A stretch of DNA of 20,116 bases from Desulfobacteraceae bacterium (GTDB lineage: Bacteria > Desulfobacterota > DSM-4660 > Desulfatiglandales > Desulfatiglandaceae): assembly GCA_030612945.1 (NCBI GenBank), contig JAUWMY010000005.1, positions 1-20,116 on the forward strand, given 5' to 3'. The stretch's first letter is position 1, and every line of letters starts with the position of its first letter. This document shows, piece after piece, positions 6,098-13,975 of the stretch. Made by a program: the position numbers and the translations under genes. The notes under the pieces are model-generated. The model worked only from the letters and a program-made list of their open reading frames with translations. It had not been told where the DNA came from and made no database searches.

Positions 6098-6899
6098 GAA
6101 CTCCTTGGATGCGGTTCAAGTCTTCAAAGGTTCTTGCTCCAATGAAAGACTGGCTTGCCTTTTTTAGCCTGATTTTCAAAGGGAGGTTGTCTGTCTTAAT
6201 CCGGTATTTCAACGAGATCGATAATCCTAAGAAAAACCCGAAAGGGGAATGCTTCCAGGTCAATAAGTCCTTTGCAAAAGGATTTATTTCTTCCATAAAT
6301 GAAGGACGTATTTTGATGCAACCCCAGGAAATTGGAACATGTCCGTAGGCCATATGCAAAATGGATTTTAGCTGCCAGAGATTATATAATTTGGCGCCAC
6401 CAAAAAGAGGGTTCCCAAAAAAACCCTGGGCTCGTTTTACAAGACCATTCCAGGAGAGGCTGTTCAAGACACCAACAAAAACTTTTCTACTGGCCACTCT
6501 ACCTGCTTCCCTTAGTGCCAGAAGGGGGTCATCTAAGAATTCGAGCGTATTAATAAGGAGAGCCAGATCAAATTCGTTATCATCAAAGGGTAGGTCTTCG
6601 GCCATCCCTGTCTTAAGGGTACAGCGGTGCCCAAGTCGGTCTTTCGCTTTATGAATCATGTGGGGCGATGCATCGATGCCACTAATATTCAGGCCTAATT
6701 TGTTGAAAAATATCAGGTGGTTTCCGGTTCCACAGCCGATATCCAGTATTCTTTGTCCTGGCTCGGGGTCAAGCAAGGCAAAAAGGAGCTGTTCCATGGA
6801 TCGATCAATGGTTCGACCCTGGGGCGATTGGTACCAGGATTCGTAGAGCCTGGCCATATTTCTGTCGAAAATGATTCCCATTTGAGGAAGAACTTTCAA
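6054..6899 (-). CDS. Class I SAM-dependent methyltransferase
   Basis: A 281-residue protein with a Rossmann methyltransferase fold of the Methyltransf_11 type. Motif I ILDIGCGTGN is at residues 51-60, the acidic loop GIDASPHMI follows strand 2, and MAEDLPFDDNEFDLALLINTLEFL covers motifs II-III. The C-terminal 100 residues are basic and aromatic-rich, which could be a substrate-specific cap. The substrate cannot be told from sequence. The gene is first in a two-gene unit and overlaps amrS at its 3' end, suggesting coupled expression. ATG at 6899 is the longest start; a second ATG at residue 7 (MGIIFDRNMA) is also plausible. Confidence 0.85.
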   Translation of the reverse strand: MKVLPQMGIIFDRNMARLYESWYQSPQGRTIDRSMEQLLFALLDPEPGQRILDIGCGTGNHLIFFNKLGLNISGIDASPHMIHKAKDRLGHRCTLKTGMAEDLPFDDNEFDLALLINTLEFLDDPLLALREAGRVASRKVFVGVLNSLSWNGLVKRAQGFFGNPLFGGAKLYNLWQLKSILHMAYGHVPISWGCIKIRPSFMEEINPFAKDLLTWKHSPFGFFLGLSISLKYRIKTDNLPLKIRLKKASQSFIGARTFEDLNRIQGVHGDERGLSVRKIRK

Positions 6900-7092
6900 T
6901 GTTCTGGGATCAGGTTTCAGCCTTGAGCCTTTTATGCTGCCCCAGCATATTGAGCAGTTACGTTATGGATAACTCAAAGTCGTGGGGATGGAAGCCCATG
7001 AACTATTTATTGTTTTGAAATAAGCCGTTATCTTTGTTATCTATAAATTACGCAAATGAACCTCCAGATGCAAGCAGAAAGTAGAGACGTAT

Positions 7093-7701
7093 ATGGATAA
7101 AGTGAGCGCTGACGTTACAGATCATGATTTAATCGCCGCTTTCAAAGCGGGATCCACTGAAGCCATTGATAGAATTGTAGAACGATATGAGAACCCTATA
7201 TTCACTTTTGGACTGAAGATGTGCGGCCATCTTCAGGATGCTGAAGATATTGTTCAGGAAACTTTTTTTAGCGCCTTCAAATATCTGGAAAGCTTCCGGG
7301 AAGAGACGAAATTGAGAAACTGGCTTTTTAAGATAGCGGCCAGGGCATGTATGCGGAAACGGCGGAAGAAGAAATGTGAGCCGGACAGGGAAATATCCCT
7401 TGAATCTCTTATTCACAAAGATGGCTCTGAAGGTAAATACGAGATTCCGGATTGGTCTGATGACCCCTCCGATAACGTCCTGCGGGCAGAGCTGAAGGAA
7501 GTGATTGACAATGCAATTCTGTCTCTCCCTCCAAAGTACCGGCTGGTTTTCAATCTCAGGGATACTGAGGGGTTTAACACGGAAGAGACGGCTGAACTTC
7601 TTGAAATATCAAAACAATCAGTCAAGACAAGATTGCACAGAGCGCGCCTGTTTATGAGGGAAAAGATTATAAGCCATTACAGGGAAGGAGAAATCCAATG
7701 A
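7093..7701 (+). CDS. ECF-type RNA polymerase sigma factor
   Basis: A 202-residue sigma70-family extracytoplasmic-function factor. Region 2 spans about residues 20-95: DAEDIVQETFFSAFKYLESF is the -10-recognition helix and LRNWLFKIAARACMRKRRKKK ends it. Region 4 spans about 135-190: LSLPPKYRLVFNLRDTEGFNTEETAEL, then the helix-turn-helix ISKQSVKTRLHRARLFMRE. No region 1.1 or 3 is present. The next gene overlaps by 4 nt (ATGA) and encodes a zinc-binding anti-sigma factor, the standard partner arrangement. The redox genes downstream are probable targets, which is inference. Confidence 0.95.
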   Translation: MDKVSADVTDHDLIAAFKAGSTEAIDRIVERYENPIFTFGLKMCGHLQDAEDIVQETFFSAFKYLESFREETKLRNWLFKIAARACMRKRRKKKCEPDREISLESLIHKDGSEGKYEIPDWSDDPSDNVLRAELKEVIDNAILSLPPKYRLVFNLRDTEGFNTEETAELLEISKQSVKTRLHRARLFMREKIISHYREGEIQ

Positions 7702-7934
7702 GGTATGACTGCGTGAAGTGTTTTCAAAAAATATCCGAATACCTGGATGGCGAACTGGAAGATAAGATCTGCCACGAAATTGATGAGCATCTCCGCCAGT
7801 GCTCTGAATGCAGGGAATATGTTGATTCACTCAGAAAGACCATCCAGCTATGCAAAGGGACGGCCATGGAACAAATGCCTATAGATATCCACGATCGTAT
7901 AAGATCAAAGATTCGGGAATTGCTGCGAATGTAA
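7698..7934 (+). CDS. Zinc-binding (zf-HC2/ZAS) anti-sigma factor
   Basis: A 78-residue protein with the ZAS pattern. CVKCFQKISEYLDGEL is followed by HEIDEHLRQCSECREY, giving the HxxxCxxC signature typical of anti-sigma factors that respond to redox state or zinc. It stops after about 78 residues with no transmembrane helix, so it is cytoplasmic and, like RsrA-type proteins, could sense thiol stress directly; this is family inference. The start overlaps the sigma gene stop (ATGA), with GGAAGGAG just upstream, so the two are coupled. Confidence 0.92.
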   Translation: MRYDCVKCFQKISEYLDGELEDKICHEIDEHLRQCSECREYVDSLRKTIQLCKGTAMEQMPIDIHDRIRSKIRELLRM

Positions 7935-8003
7935 CTTTTTCTTATTACCTGTATCTTAATATAGATAATTTCCGTCCATAACTGAAAAAGAGGTTATAAA
8001 ATA

Positions 8004-8984
8004 ATGGCGAACGAAATTTCACGAAGGTTATTTATTAAAGGTGGCCTGGCTGCCATAGGAACCGTTGGTGCGTCGTCCCTTCCCCTTCCTGCGACAGTCA
8101 GGGGTGCTACCCAGGGAGCGCTGGCCACACTTATTGATATCAGAAAGTGCATCGGGTGTGAGGCCTGTGTCGAGGCCTGCCAGGAAGTAAATGAGCCCAA
8201 ATTTCCTGAACCGGAAAAACCATTTCCGAAGATGTATCCGAGCAGGGTCAAGGTGTCTGACTGGTCTGACGAGCGCGATGTAATGGATCGATTGACCCCG
8301 TATAATTGGCTGTTTATTCAGGAAGCCACAGTGACTGTGAACGGTGAGGAACAGACCTTTACCATTCCTCGTCGCTGCATGCACTGCCAGAATCCCCCAT
8401 GTGCTGACCTTTGCCCCTGGGGCGCTGCACGCAAACTGAAGAACGGAATCACCCGGATCGATGCCGACATTTGTCTCGGTGGATCGAAATGTAAGGCGGT
8501 TTGCCCCTGGCATATCCCTGAGAGGCAGACCGGGGTGGGGTTGTATATGGATATACTGCCAGCCTTTGCGGGAAATGGAGTAATGTACAAGTGTGACCGT
8601 TGTTACGACAGGCTTGAACAGGGAGAGCTGCCTGCCTGTATTGAGGTGTGTCCGGAAAATGTGCAGAAGATAGGTCCAAGGGATGAGATAATCAAAGAGG
8701 CCCATGCAATTGCCAAAGAAATAAACGGCCACATCTATGGCGAGAAGGAAAATGGGGGCACAAATACCATCTACGTCTCTCCCGTTCCTTTCGAGGAATT
8801 GAACAAGGCCATGGAAAAAGGGCCTGGAAAACCACATATGAAACCTGTGGAAGATTCCATGGCCCATGCCGATAATTTGGCAAAGGCCATGGTAATTGCT
8901 CCCCTGGCAGGCGCTGTGGCAGCACTGGGCAAATTCTATAAATTCACCAAAAATGACAACGGATCAGAGGAGTCGAGGAAATGA
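8004..8984 (+). CDS. Tat-exported four-cluster [4Fe-4S] ferredoxin subunit (HybA/FdnH-like)
   Basis: A 326-residue iron-sulfur electron-transfer subunit. The N-terminus has a twin-arginine signal (SRRLFIKGGLAAIG), so the folded protein is exported to the periplasmic face. Cysteine groups include C49/C52/C55/C59 (CIGCEACVEAC), CMHCQNPPCADLC, CLGGSKCKAVC, CDRCYDR and CIEVC, enough for four [4Fe-4S] clusters as in HybA or formate dehydrogenase beta subunits. The hydrophobic stretch AMVIAPLAGAVAALG near the C-terminus may anchor it to the membrane. It overlaps the cytochrome b gene by 4 nt and follows the sigma/anti-sigma pair by 69 bp. No molybdopterin or hydrogenase catalytic subunit is nearby. 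Electron donor and acceptor are unknown. Confidence 0.92.
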   Translation: MANEISRRLFIKGGLAAIGTVGASSLPLPATVRGATQGALATLIDIRKCIGCEACVEACQEVNEPKFPEPEKPFPKMYPSRVKVSDWSDERDVMDRLTPYNWLFIQEATVTVNGEEQTFTIPRRCMHCQNPPCADLCPWGAARKLKNGITRIDADICLGGSKCKAVCPWHIPERQTGVGLYMDILPAFAGNGVMYKCDRCYDRLEQGELPACIEVCPENVQKIGPRDEIIKEAHAIAKEINGHIYGEKENGGTNTIYVSPVPFEELNKAMEKGPGKPHMKPVEDSMAHADNLAKAMVIAPLAGAVAALGKFYKFTKNDNGSEESRK

Positions 8985-9463
8985 AATCCCATAACAGATA
9001 TGAATTATCCGGAGGCCAGCGAATCCTGCGCTGGTTATATGTATTAACGTTGATCGTTATGGGTTTCACCGGGTTTGGCCAGATGCCCATATTCAAACGC
9101 TATTACATAGCAGATATCCCGGGGATGGCATGGGCCGCCAACTTTTTTTTGACCCATTATATTCATTATCTTGGGGCTATTTTTCTATTTGCCCTTATTG
9201 CCTACGTTATATTAGGTTACATTCTTTCAGGGAGAAAGCAATTCAGCCTGACTGCTTCAGCCTATGTGCGAATTGCCCTTTTGGGGGGTATTGTAGTCAC
9301 AGGTATTTTCAGGGTTTTTAAAAACCTCCCCGATGTGGTTTTTTTCCCTGGTTTTACTTTATTCATAGATATTGCGCACTTGGGCTTTATGATGGTATAT
9401 ATCTTTTCAGCGCTTTTTTTCCTGATCATAAAGTCAGGGTGGGTTGTGAGAAAATCCTACTGA
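8981..9463 (+). CDS. Membrane cytochrome b subunit (FdnI/HupC-like)
   Basis: A 160-residue integral membrane protein with four hydrophobic helices at about residues 13-33, 53-80, 90-110 and 120-150. It resembles the gamma/cytochrome b561 subunits of formate dehydrogenases and hydrogenases, which pass electrons between a periplasmic ferredoxin and quinones. Candidate haem histidines are in LTHYIHYLG (helix 2) and DIAHLGF (helix 4). The helix-1 motif QRxxHW usual in the family reads QRILRWL here, so that ligand is missing. It is shorter than typical FdnI (about 210 residues). GAGG lies just before the ATG, which overlaps the ferredoxin stop. Confidence 0.82.
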   Translation: MKSHNRYELSGGQRILRWLYVLTLIVMGFTGFGQMPIFKRYYIADIPGMAWAANFFLTHYIHYLGAIFLFALIAYVILGYILSGRKQFSLTASAYVRIALLGGIVVTGIFRVFKNLPDVVFFPGFTLFIDIAHLGFMMVYIFSALFFLIIKSGWVVRKSY

Positions 9464-9472
9464 GGTACCAGT

Positions 9473-9679
9473 ATGCAGTGCAAATATCACCCGGATCGCG
9501 AAGCCTACATCAAATGCGAGAAAATGGAGATAGGTTATTGCCAGGAGTGCTTAGATAACTGTGAGGCATGCACTGACCCCTGCACCTATTGCAAGTTTCG
9601 ATCCCAGTGCATTATCTGGGAGATGTGTCGGAAAAGTGAAAAGAGATATCGTCTTGAAGAAGCGGCAAAAGGTGTTTGA
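9473..9679 (+). CDS. Small ten-cysteine protein
   Basis: A 68-residue protein with ten cysteines (3, 15, 23, 26, 30, 33, 37, 40, 46, 52) and His6. CKYHPDREAYIKCEKMEIGYC has the spacing of a B-box-like zinc finger (CxxH...C...C), and CxxC/CxxxC pairs follow in CQECLDNCEACTDPCTYC. The last 15 residues are charged. It lies 9 bp after the cytochrome b gene with GAGG upstream, so it is probably co-transcribed with the ferredoxin and cytochrome. It could be a metal-binding assembly factor or small electron carrier. I do not recognise a characterised family. Confidence 0.8.
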   Translation: MQCKYHPDREAYIKCEKMEIGYCQECLDNCEACTDPCTYCKFRSQCIIWEMCRKSEKRYRLEEAAKGV

Positions 9680-9689
9680 TTAAGGGGAG

Positions 9690-10466
9690 CTAATCTCCAC
9701 TGTCATTTTCCACAAATTCTCTGACGGCTTCCCTGTGTTCTTCTGTCAGCGTCAATAAGGCCAGTTGAGAAGAAACATAATCCAGGTGGCCTCTCAAATC
9801 AGATCTGAGCCCGTTATATACAGCTCTTTTTATCATCCTTAAAGCGGCGAGGGGCCGTCTGGCGAATTCCATGGCATATTTTTCGGTTTCTTTCCGAAGC
9901 TCTTCTTTTGGCACGACCCTATCCACCAGCCCGATCCTTAATGCCTCATCCATTTCGATAACCCGTCCGGACAGCAGTATCTCAAGGGCCTTACTCAGGC
10001 CAATCAGCCTGGGAAGAAAATAGGACCCTCCGTTGCCAGGGGCCAGCCCGATACGAACAAATGACGAGCAGAAGGTTGTGCTTTCAGAGGCGATTCTAAG
10101 ATCACAGAGCACCGCGAGATCGAATCCTCCTCCGAAGGCGGGTCCATCGACGGAAGCAATGACCGGTTTGTCCACATCCTCCAGCACGAGCGCCATACGC
10201 TGCACATGGTCCCATAAATACGATTTCATATCCCAGGAGGCGAGCTTGCCTTCAGCCATATCCTTTATATTCCCACCGGCTGAGAATGCCTCCCCTTCGC
10301 CGCTCAGGATTATGACCTTTATTTCAGGATCGTTCTTGGCATCTTTCAGGGCCTTGCAAAGGCTCTCCATCATTGGAAAAGTAAATGCATTCCTGGTTTC
10401 AGGTCTGTTCAAGGAGATGAAGGCCAGGGGTGGGAATTTTGTGTAAATGATATCAGGCAGGTCCAT
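9690..10466 (-). CDS. Enoyl-CoA hydratase/isomerase family (crotonase) protein
   Basis: A 258-residue crotonase-fold protein acting on an acyl-CoA. The oxyanion-hole blocks are present: AFSAGGNIKDM and DGPAFGGGFDLAVLCDLRIAS. In classical hydratases the two catalytic glutamates are the E of GGGxELA and the E of a PE pair before the GTIPGAGG turn. Here these are D (GGGFDLA) and apparently F (SSFVRIGLAPGNGG). So it may be an isomerase, hydrolase or other subtype, and the exact reaction is uncertain. AAGGAG precedes the ATG by 6 nt. It is convergent with the redox cluster, only 10 bp between stops, and has no obvious operon partner. Confidence 0.9.
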   Translation of the reverse strand: MDLPDIIYTKFPPLAFISLNRPETRNAFTFPMMESLCKALKDAKNDPEIKVIILSGEGEAFSAGGNIKDMAEGKLASWDMKSYLWDHVQRMALVLEDVDKPVIASVDGPAFGGGFDLAVLCDLRIASESTTFCSSFVRIGLAPGNGGSYFLPRLIGLSKALEILLSGRVIEMDEALRIGLVDRVVPKEELRKETEKYAMEFARRPLAALRMIKRAVYNGLRSDLRGHLDYVSSQLALLTLTEEHREAVREFVENDSGD

Positions 10467-10580
10467 TATTGCTCCTTATACCCTTGAATGGATGGACTAA
10501 TGCAGATAGTATATAATTATGTGTAATTTTCAAGGTAAAATTTGATATTAAGTGAGGTAGTTTCAAAATGTTCAATTTTG

Positions 10581-10672
10581 TTCAAGATCAAGGAAGGCGA
10601 AAATTTTAACCACAGGAATACGTTGAGTATTTCGAGGATTAAAATTTGAGCCTGACGCAGATATTGGACAAA
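10581..10672. repeat. Hairpin repeat element in the recD2 leader
   Basis: Contains long imperfect arms, AAAATTTTAACCACAGGAAT (from 10600) against GTATTTCGAGGATTAAAATT (from 10627), around loop GTTGA. The sequence before and after (GTTCAAGATCAAGG..., GACGCAGATATTGGACAAAA) is what I recognise as a dispersed intergenic repeat of this bacterial group. It parallels the 4898-5034 element, whose reverse strand has GTTCAAATTCAAGG then a ...GTAC-loop-GTAC... hairpin. It ends just before the recD2 ribosome site, so it is probably transcribed. Confidence 0.5.
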
Positions 10673-10682
10673 AGGGGACGTT

Positions 10683-12932
10683 TTGAAATTGGCTCAAGTG
10701 AACTTCATGAAACATCCAATACCAGATCAATCGACTTCCTCTCTTGACCGGCCTAGTGATGAGCTGGAAGGCCAGGTAGAGCGGGTCACCTATATGAATG
10801 AAGAAACCGGTTATACTGTGGCCAGGGTAACTGTCCCGGGGTATCTTATGCCTGTTACGATTATAGGTAATCTTTTGGCGTTAGCCCCCGGAGAGGTTTT
10901 AAAGATGGAGGGTGCCTGGGAGGATCACCCAAAATTTGGGCGGCAGTTTCGGGTTCTTAGCCACCGGACCGTGCTTCCAGCTTCTATAAAAGGCATCAAG
11001 AAATACTTGGGCTCCGGTCTTATTACGGGGATTGGACAGGAGCTGGCTTCGAGGATCGTAAGAGAATTCGGGGAAAAAACCCTTGAGATTATCGATAAAG
11101 ACATTGATAAACTCGCCGGGGTTGAAGGGATCGGCCAGAAAAGGGTCGATATGATCAGAAAGGCCTGGGCAGACCAGAAAGAAATCCGTGCGATCATGAT
11201 CTTTCTTCAGGAGCACGGTGTCGGTCTAAGCCATGCAACAAAGATATATAAACGATACGGGCAGCGCTCAATTGCGGTTGTTTCTCAGAACCCATACAGA
11301 CTTGCCACAGAGATAACCGGTATCGGTTTTAGAACGGCAGACAGGATCGCAAAACAGCTCGGATTTGAAAAGACCGCTCCAGCCAGGTCAGAGGCCGGCA
11401 TATTGTATGTATTAAACCAATTATCGGAGGAAGGACACGTTTTTTATCCCTATGAGCCTTTAGTTGCAAAATGCAGCGAGATCCTGGACGTGGACAGGGC
11501 GTGCATCGTCAAAGGCTTTGGGAGCATTACACTTGACGGGACGATTGTTATTGAGGACCTGAATGAACACATGGATGAATTGAGGGCGAACAAAAAAGCG
11601 GTGTATCTGGCAAGGCTTCATGTCTCAGAAACCGGGATTGCCAGGCATTTTTCGCGCCTGATTTCATCAAAAAAAAGTATTCGAAGCATCGATCCTGAAA
11701 AGGCCATCGCCTGGGTTCAGAAAAGGATTGAACTACGCCTGGCGTCAAGACAGATTGAGGCGGTCAAGAGAGCCATTTCAGACAAAGTATTAATAATTAC
11801 CGGTGGCCCTGGCACCGGAAAGACCACGATCATTCATGCAGTAATCGAAATATACAGAGCTGTTGGTGCCAGGATTTTTCAGGCCGCTCCCACCGGACGG
11901 GCGTCTAAACGCATGATGGAAGCAACCGGTCAGGTTGCCAGGACTATCCACAGAATGCTTGAATTCAGTTGGCAGAAGGGAGGCTTTACCCGCAACGAAA
12001 ACAGGCCCATGGAAGCAGATGTGATCATAATAGACGAGGTCTCAATGATTGATACCACGCTTATGTACCATATGCTAAAAGCGGTTCCAACCGGGGCAAC
12101 ACTGATCATGGTTGGCGATTCTAATCAGTTGCCATCTGTTGGGCCTGGTAATGTACTCAATGATCTCGTCAAGTCGCGCGCAGTCCCGGTGATTGAACTG
12201 AACCAGATTTTCAGGCAGGCAAGTGAGAGCCGCATTATTGTAAACGCCCACAGGATCAAGCAGGGGAGGCTTCCTGAAATCAAAGAAAGCGGGGAAAATC
12301 TTGGGGATTTTTATTTCATTGAGCAGGAAGCGCCTGATAAAGCGCTTCAAATCATTATGGAGTTAGTGTGCAGCAGGATTCCAAAACGCTTCAATATGGA
12401 CCCCATGGAGGACATACAGGTCCTTTCACCCATGCACAAGGGTGAGTTGGGAACTGAAAACCTGAACAGAAAACTGCAGAATACGCTCAACCCTTCAAAG
12501 ATGGAGCTGGTTAGAGGTGACAGGCGCTTCCGTTTGAATGATAAGGTAATGCAAATCAGAAACAACTATGAGAAGGAGGTTTTTAACGGTGACATCGGTC
12601 TGATCAAATCCATAGACGCGGAAAAGCAAGAAGTGATTGTGACCTATGACGGGAAAGCGGTGCCTTACGATTATCTTGAGCTTGATGAGATTGTCCTGGC
12701 CTATGCCATCTCTGTCCACAAGTCACAGGGGAGTGAGTACCCGGCCGTGGTCCTTCCTGTTTTTCCGCAGCACTATCTGCTTCTCCAGAGGAACCTCATT
12801 TATACGGCGGTCACACGGGGAAAACGTCTTGTGATCATGACAGGAAGTAAAAAGGCCCTGGCCATGGGGGTAAAAAACGACAGGATAATGAAAAGATATA
12901 CCTATCTCTCCGAAAGGCTAAAAGGACTCTGA
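10683..12932 (+). CDS. recD2: RecD2-type ATP-dependent DNA helicase
   Basis: A 749-residue SF1B 5'-3' helicase of the RecD2/TraA class, which works without RecBC. An N-terminal OB-like domain (EGQVERVTYMNEETGYTVARV) is followed by helix-hairpin-helix segments (GLITGIGQELA, LAGVEGIGQKRV, ATEITGIGFRTADRIA). The helicase core starts near residue 370: Walker A ITGGPGTGKTT, Walker B IIIDEVSMID, GDSNQLPSVGPGNVL, IFRQA, and the C-terminal AYAISVHKSQGSEYPAVVLP and YTAVTRGKRLVI. Length fits the family. TTG at 10683 has AGGGG about 5 nt upstream; the next in-frame ATG (10707) lacks a ribosome site. A helicase role in DNA repair is established for the family. Confidence 0.93.
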   Translation: MKLAQVNFMKHPIPDQSTSSLDRPSDELEGQVERVTYMNEETGYTVARVTVPGYLMPVTIIGNLLALAPGEVLKMEGAWEDHPKFGRQFRVLSHRTVLPASIKGIKKYLGSGLITGIGQELASRIVREFGEKTLEIIDKDIDKLAGVEGIGQKRVDMIRKAWADQKEIRAIMIFLQEHGVGLSHATKIYKRYGQRSIAVVSQNPYRLATEITGIGFRTADRIAKQLGFEKTAPARSEAGILYVLNQLSEEGHVFYPYEPLVAKCSEILDVDRACIVKGFGSITLDGTIVIEDLNEHMDELRANKKAVYLARLHVSETGIARHFSRLISSKKSIRSIDPEKAIAWVQKRIELRLASRQIEAVKRAISDKVLIITGGPGTGKTTIIHAVIEIYRAVGARIFQAAPTGRASKRMMEATGQVARTIHRMLEFSWQKGGFTRNENRPMEADVIIIDEVSMIDTTLMYHMLKAVPTGATLIMVGDSNQLPSVGPGNVLNDLVKSRAVPVIELNQIFRQASESRIIVNAHRIKQGRLPEIKESGENLGDFYFIEQEAPDKALQIIMELVCSRIPKRFNMDPMEDIQVLSPMHKGELGTENLNRKLQNTLNPSKMELVRGDRRFRLNDKVMQIRNNYEKEVFNGDIGLIKSIDAEKQEVIVTYDGKAVPYDYLELDEIVLAYAISVHKSQGSEYPAVVLPVFPQHYLLLQRNLIYTAVTRGKRLVIMTGSKKALAMGVKNDRIMKRYTYLSERLKGL

Positions 12933-13027
12933 CGTCACACACTTTTTTTGTCTTGACCCATAAGGCCAATCCTGCCTATACTTCATCACTACAAAAGGAA
13001 TCCCTAAAAACAAAGGAGGATGAAAAC

Positions 13028-13246
13028 ATGAGAACTTTGAAAGTGATCATTTTAACCGGATTGATAGGGCTGGCGACAACCTTCACCGGTTGCAGTGGCG
13101 GAGGAGCCAAAGTTCAATCTGAAACAGTCAGCATAACTCTGGGACAGGAACTAATGGATCTTGATGCCGCATATAAAAAGGGCTTGATTACTGAAAAGGA
13201 GTACGAGAAAGCGAAAAAAACGGCGTTAAAAAAATATAATAAGTAA
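13028..13246 (+). CDS. Small SHOCT-domain lipoprotein
   Basis: A 72-residue protein. MRTLKVIILTGLIGLATTFTGC is a lipoprotein signal with lipobox TFTGC, so the mature N-terminus would be a lipidated Cys at about residue 22. The C-terminal LDAAYKKGLITEKEYEKAKK matches the SHOCT pattern (short amphipathic helices, xLxxGxITxxEYxxxK). I use the ATG at 13028 because AAAGGAGG lies 8 nt upstream; a longer frame back to 12953 has no ribosome site and would spoil the signal peptide. It is monocistronic, about 95 bp after recD2. Function is unknown. Confidence 0.85.
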   Translation: MRTLKVIILTGLIGLATTFTGCSGGGAKVQSETVSITLGQELMDLDAAYKKGLITEKEYEKAKKTALKKYNK

Positions 13247-13765
13247 GATAAGCGAGCCCCCCACAAAGATCACATATCTAACCAGAGCCCGCTGCCAAAT
13301 ACAGGAAAAGAAAAAGGGGCTGTTGAGGGAGAAAATAAAGACAACATCTGTATTCATTGCTCCTTATGTTCTATTTTAAGGGATTGTAGCGTAATGTAAC
13401 ATTTGTGGGCAACGGCTTTTATTATAATTACAACCAGAATGTTTAAAAACCTTAAAATTCCAGTATCATAGCAGATACATGCAATCGCTAGATTACTGAT
13501 TTCTGACAGTATCGACCCGAAGGCACTGGCAGATACGACAACATTTTGGGCAATCGAGTCTCCTGATTTGATAACCTGGAGATTCACGTTTCTTCCATAG
13601 AAAACGGCAAGATCATCAAAAGATTCTTAAAGGCAATTCCCTCACCCATATCAGATTGGAACACCCCAATTATCAATTTTGCTAAACAATCAAAACCGCA
13701 CCTGCCATACCACAACCCCTATACGCTATATGTTACGGCGCATTTGCTCTTTACACACAAGGCCA
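13247..13765. other. Gene-free AT-rich stretch
   Basis: I see no supported gene here. A minus-strand frame at 13354-13587 (77 codons, hydrophobic C-terminal half, non-ATG start, no ribosome site) matches nothing I recognise. The stretch leads into the degraded ThiF/MoeB-like sequence. Confidence 0.4.
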
Positions 13766-13975
13766 ATTTCCCTATACTCCGCACACAAAAAGGAAGTTCT
13801 TATCAATCAATTCCCTCTACCTGGCTGCAGCAATAGGTACCTTGGGGTTTGTAGATTTAGATATGGTGGAGTTGAGCAGCCTGCAACGCCAGGTCATCCA
13901 TGAACCATGAAGATGATGGCGAAAAGGTGCCAATCTTAGATGGAGCTATAGGAACTACAGGTGCACAGGATAACG
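13766..13975 (+). pseudogene. Degraded ThiF/MoeB/HesA-type adenylyltransferase (E1-like) remnant
   Basis: From 13809, one frame reads NSLYLAAAIGTLGFVDLD then MVELSSLQRQVIH, a clear match to the MoeB/ThiF segment (SPAALYLAAAGVGTLGIVDFD, VVDLSNLQRQIIH) that follows the nucleotide-binding loop. It ends at a TGA at 13905. Just upstream, in another frame, LYSAHKKEVLI recalls the RYSRH...VLI start of the family, with the glycine-rich loop deleted. Downstream in a third frame, DGAIGTTGAQDNVIVL resembles the C-terminal GVIGTLQATEAIKLIL block. Frame changes, internal deletions and loss of the ATP loop show the gene is dead. E1 identity is fairly sure from the central block; the outer pieces are tentative. 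Confidence 0.6.

Noticed and set aside
8028..8867. Long minus-strand frame (279 codons) opposite the ferredoxin gene
   Set aside because: It is a shadow of the Cys-rich plus-strand gene, which has a Tat signal and cluster motifs.
9679..9700. Bidirectional terminator between the convergent Cys-rich and crotonase genes
   Set aside because: Only a 4-bp GGAG/CTCC stem is visible, without a T-tract.
13354..13587. Minus-strand 77-codon frame with a hydrophobic C-terminal half
   Set aside because: Non-ATG start, no ribosome site, no motif I recognise, and it lies in an AT-rich decayed stretch.
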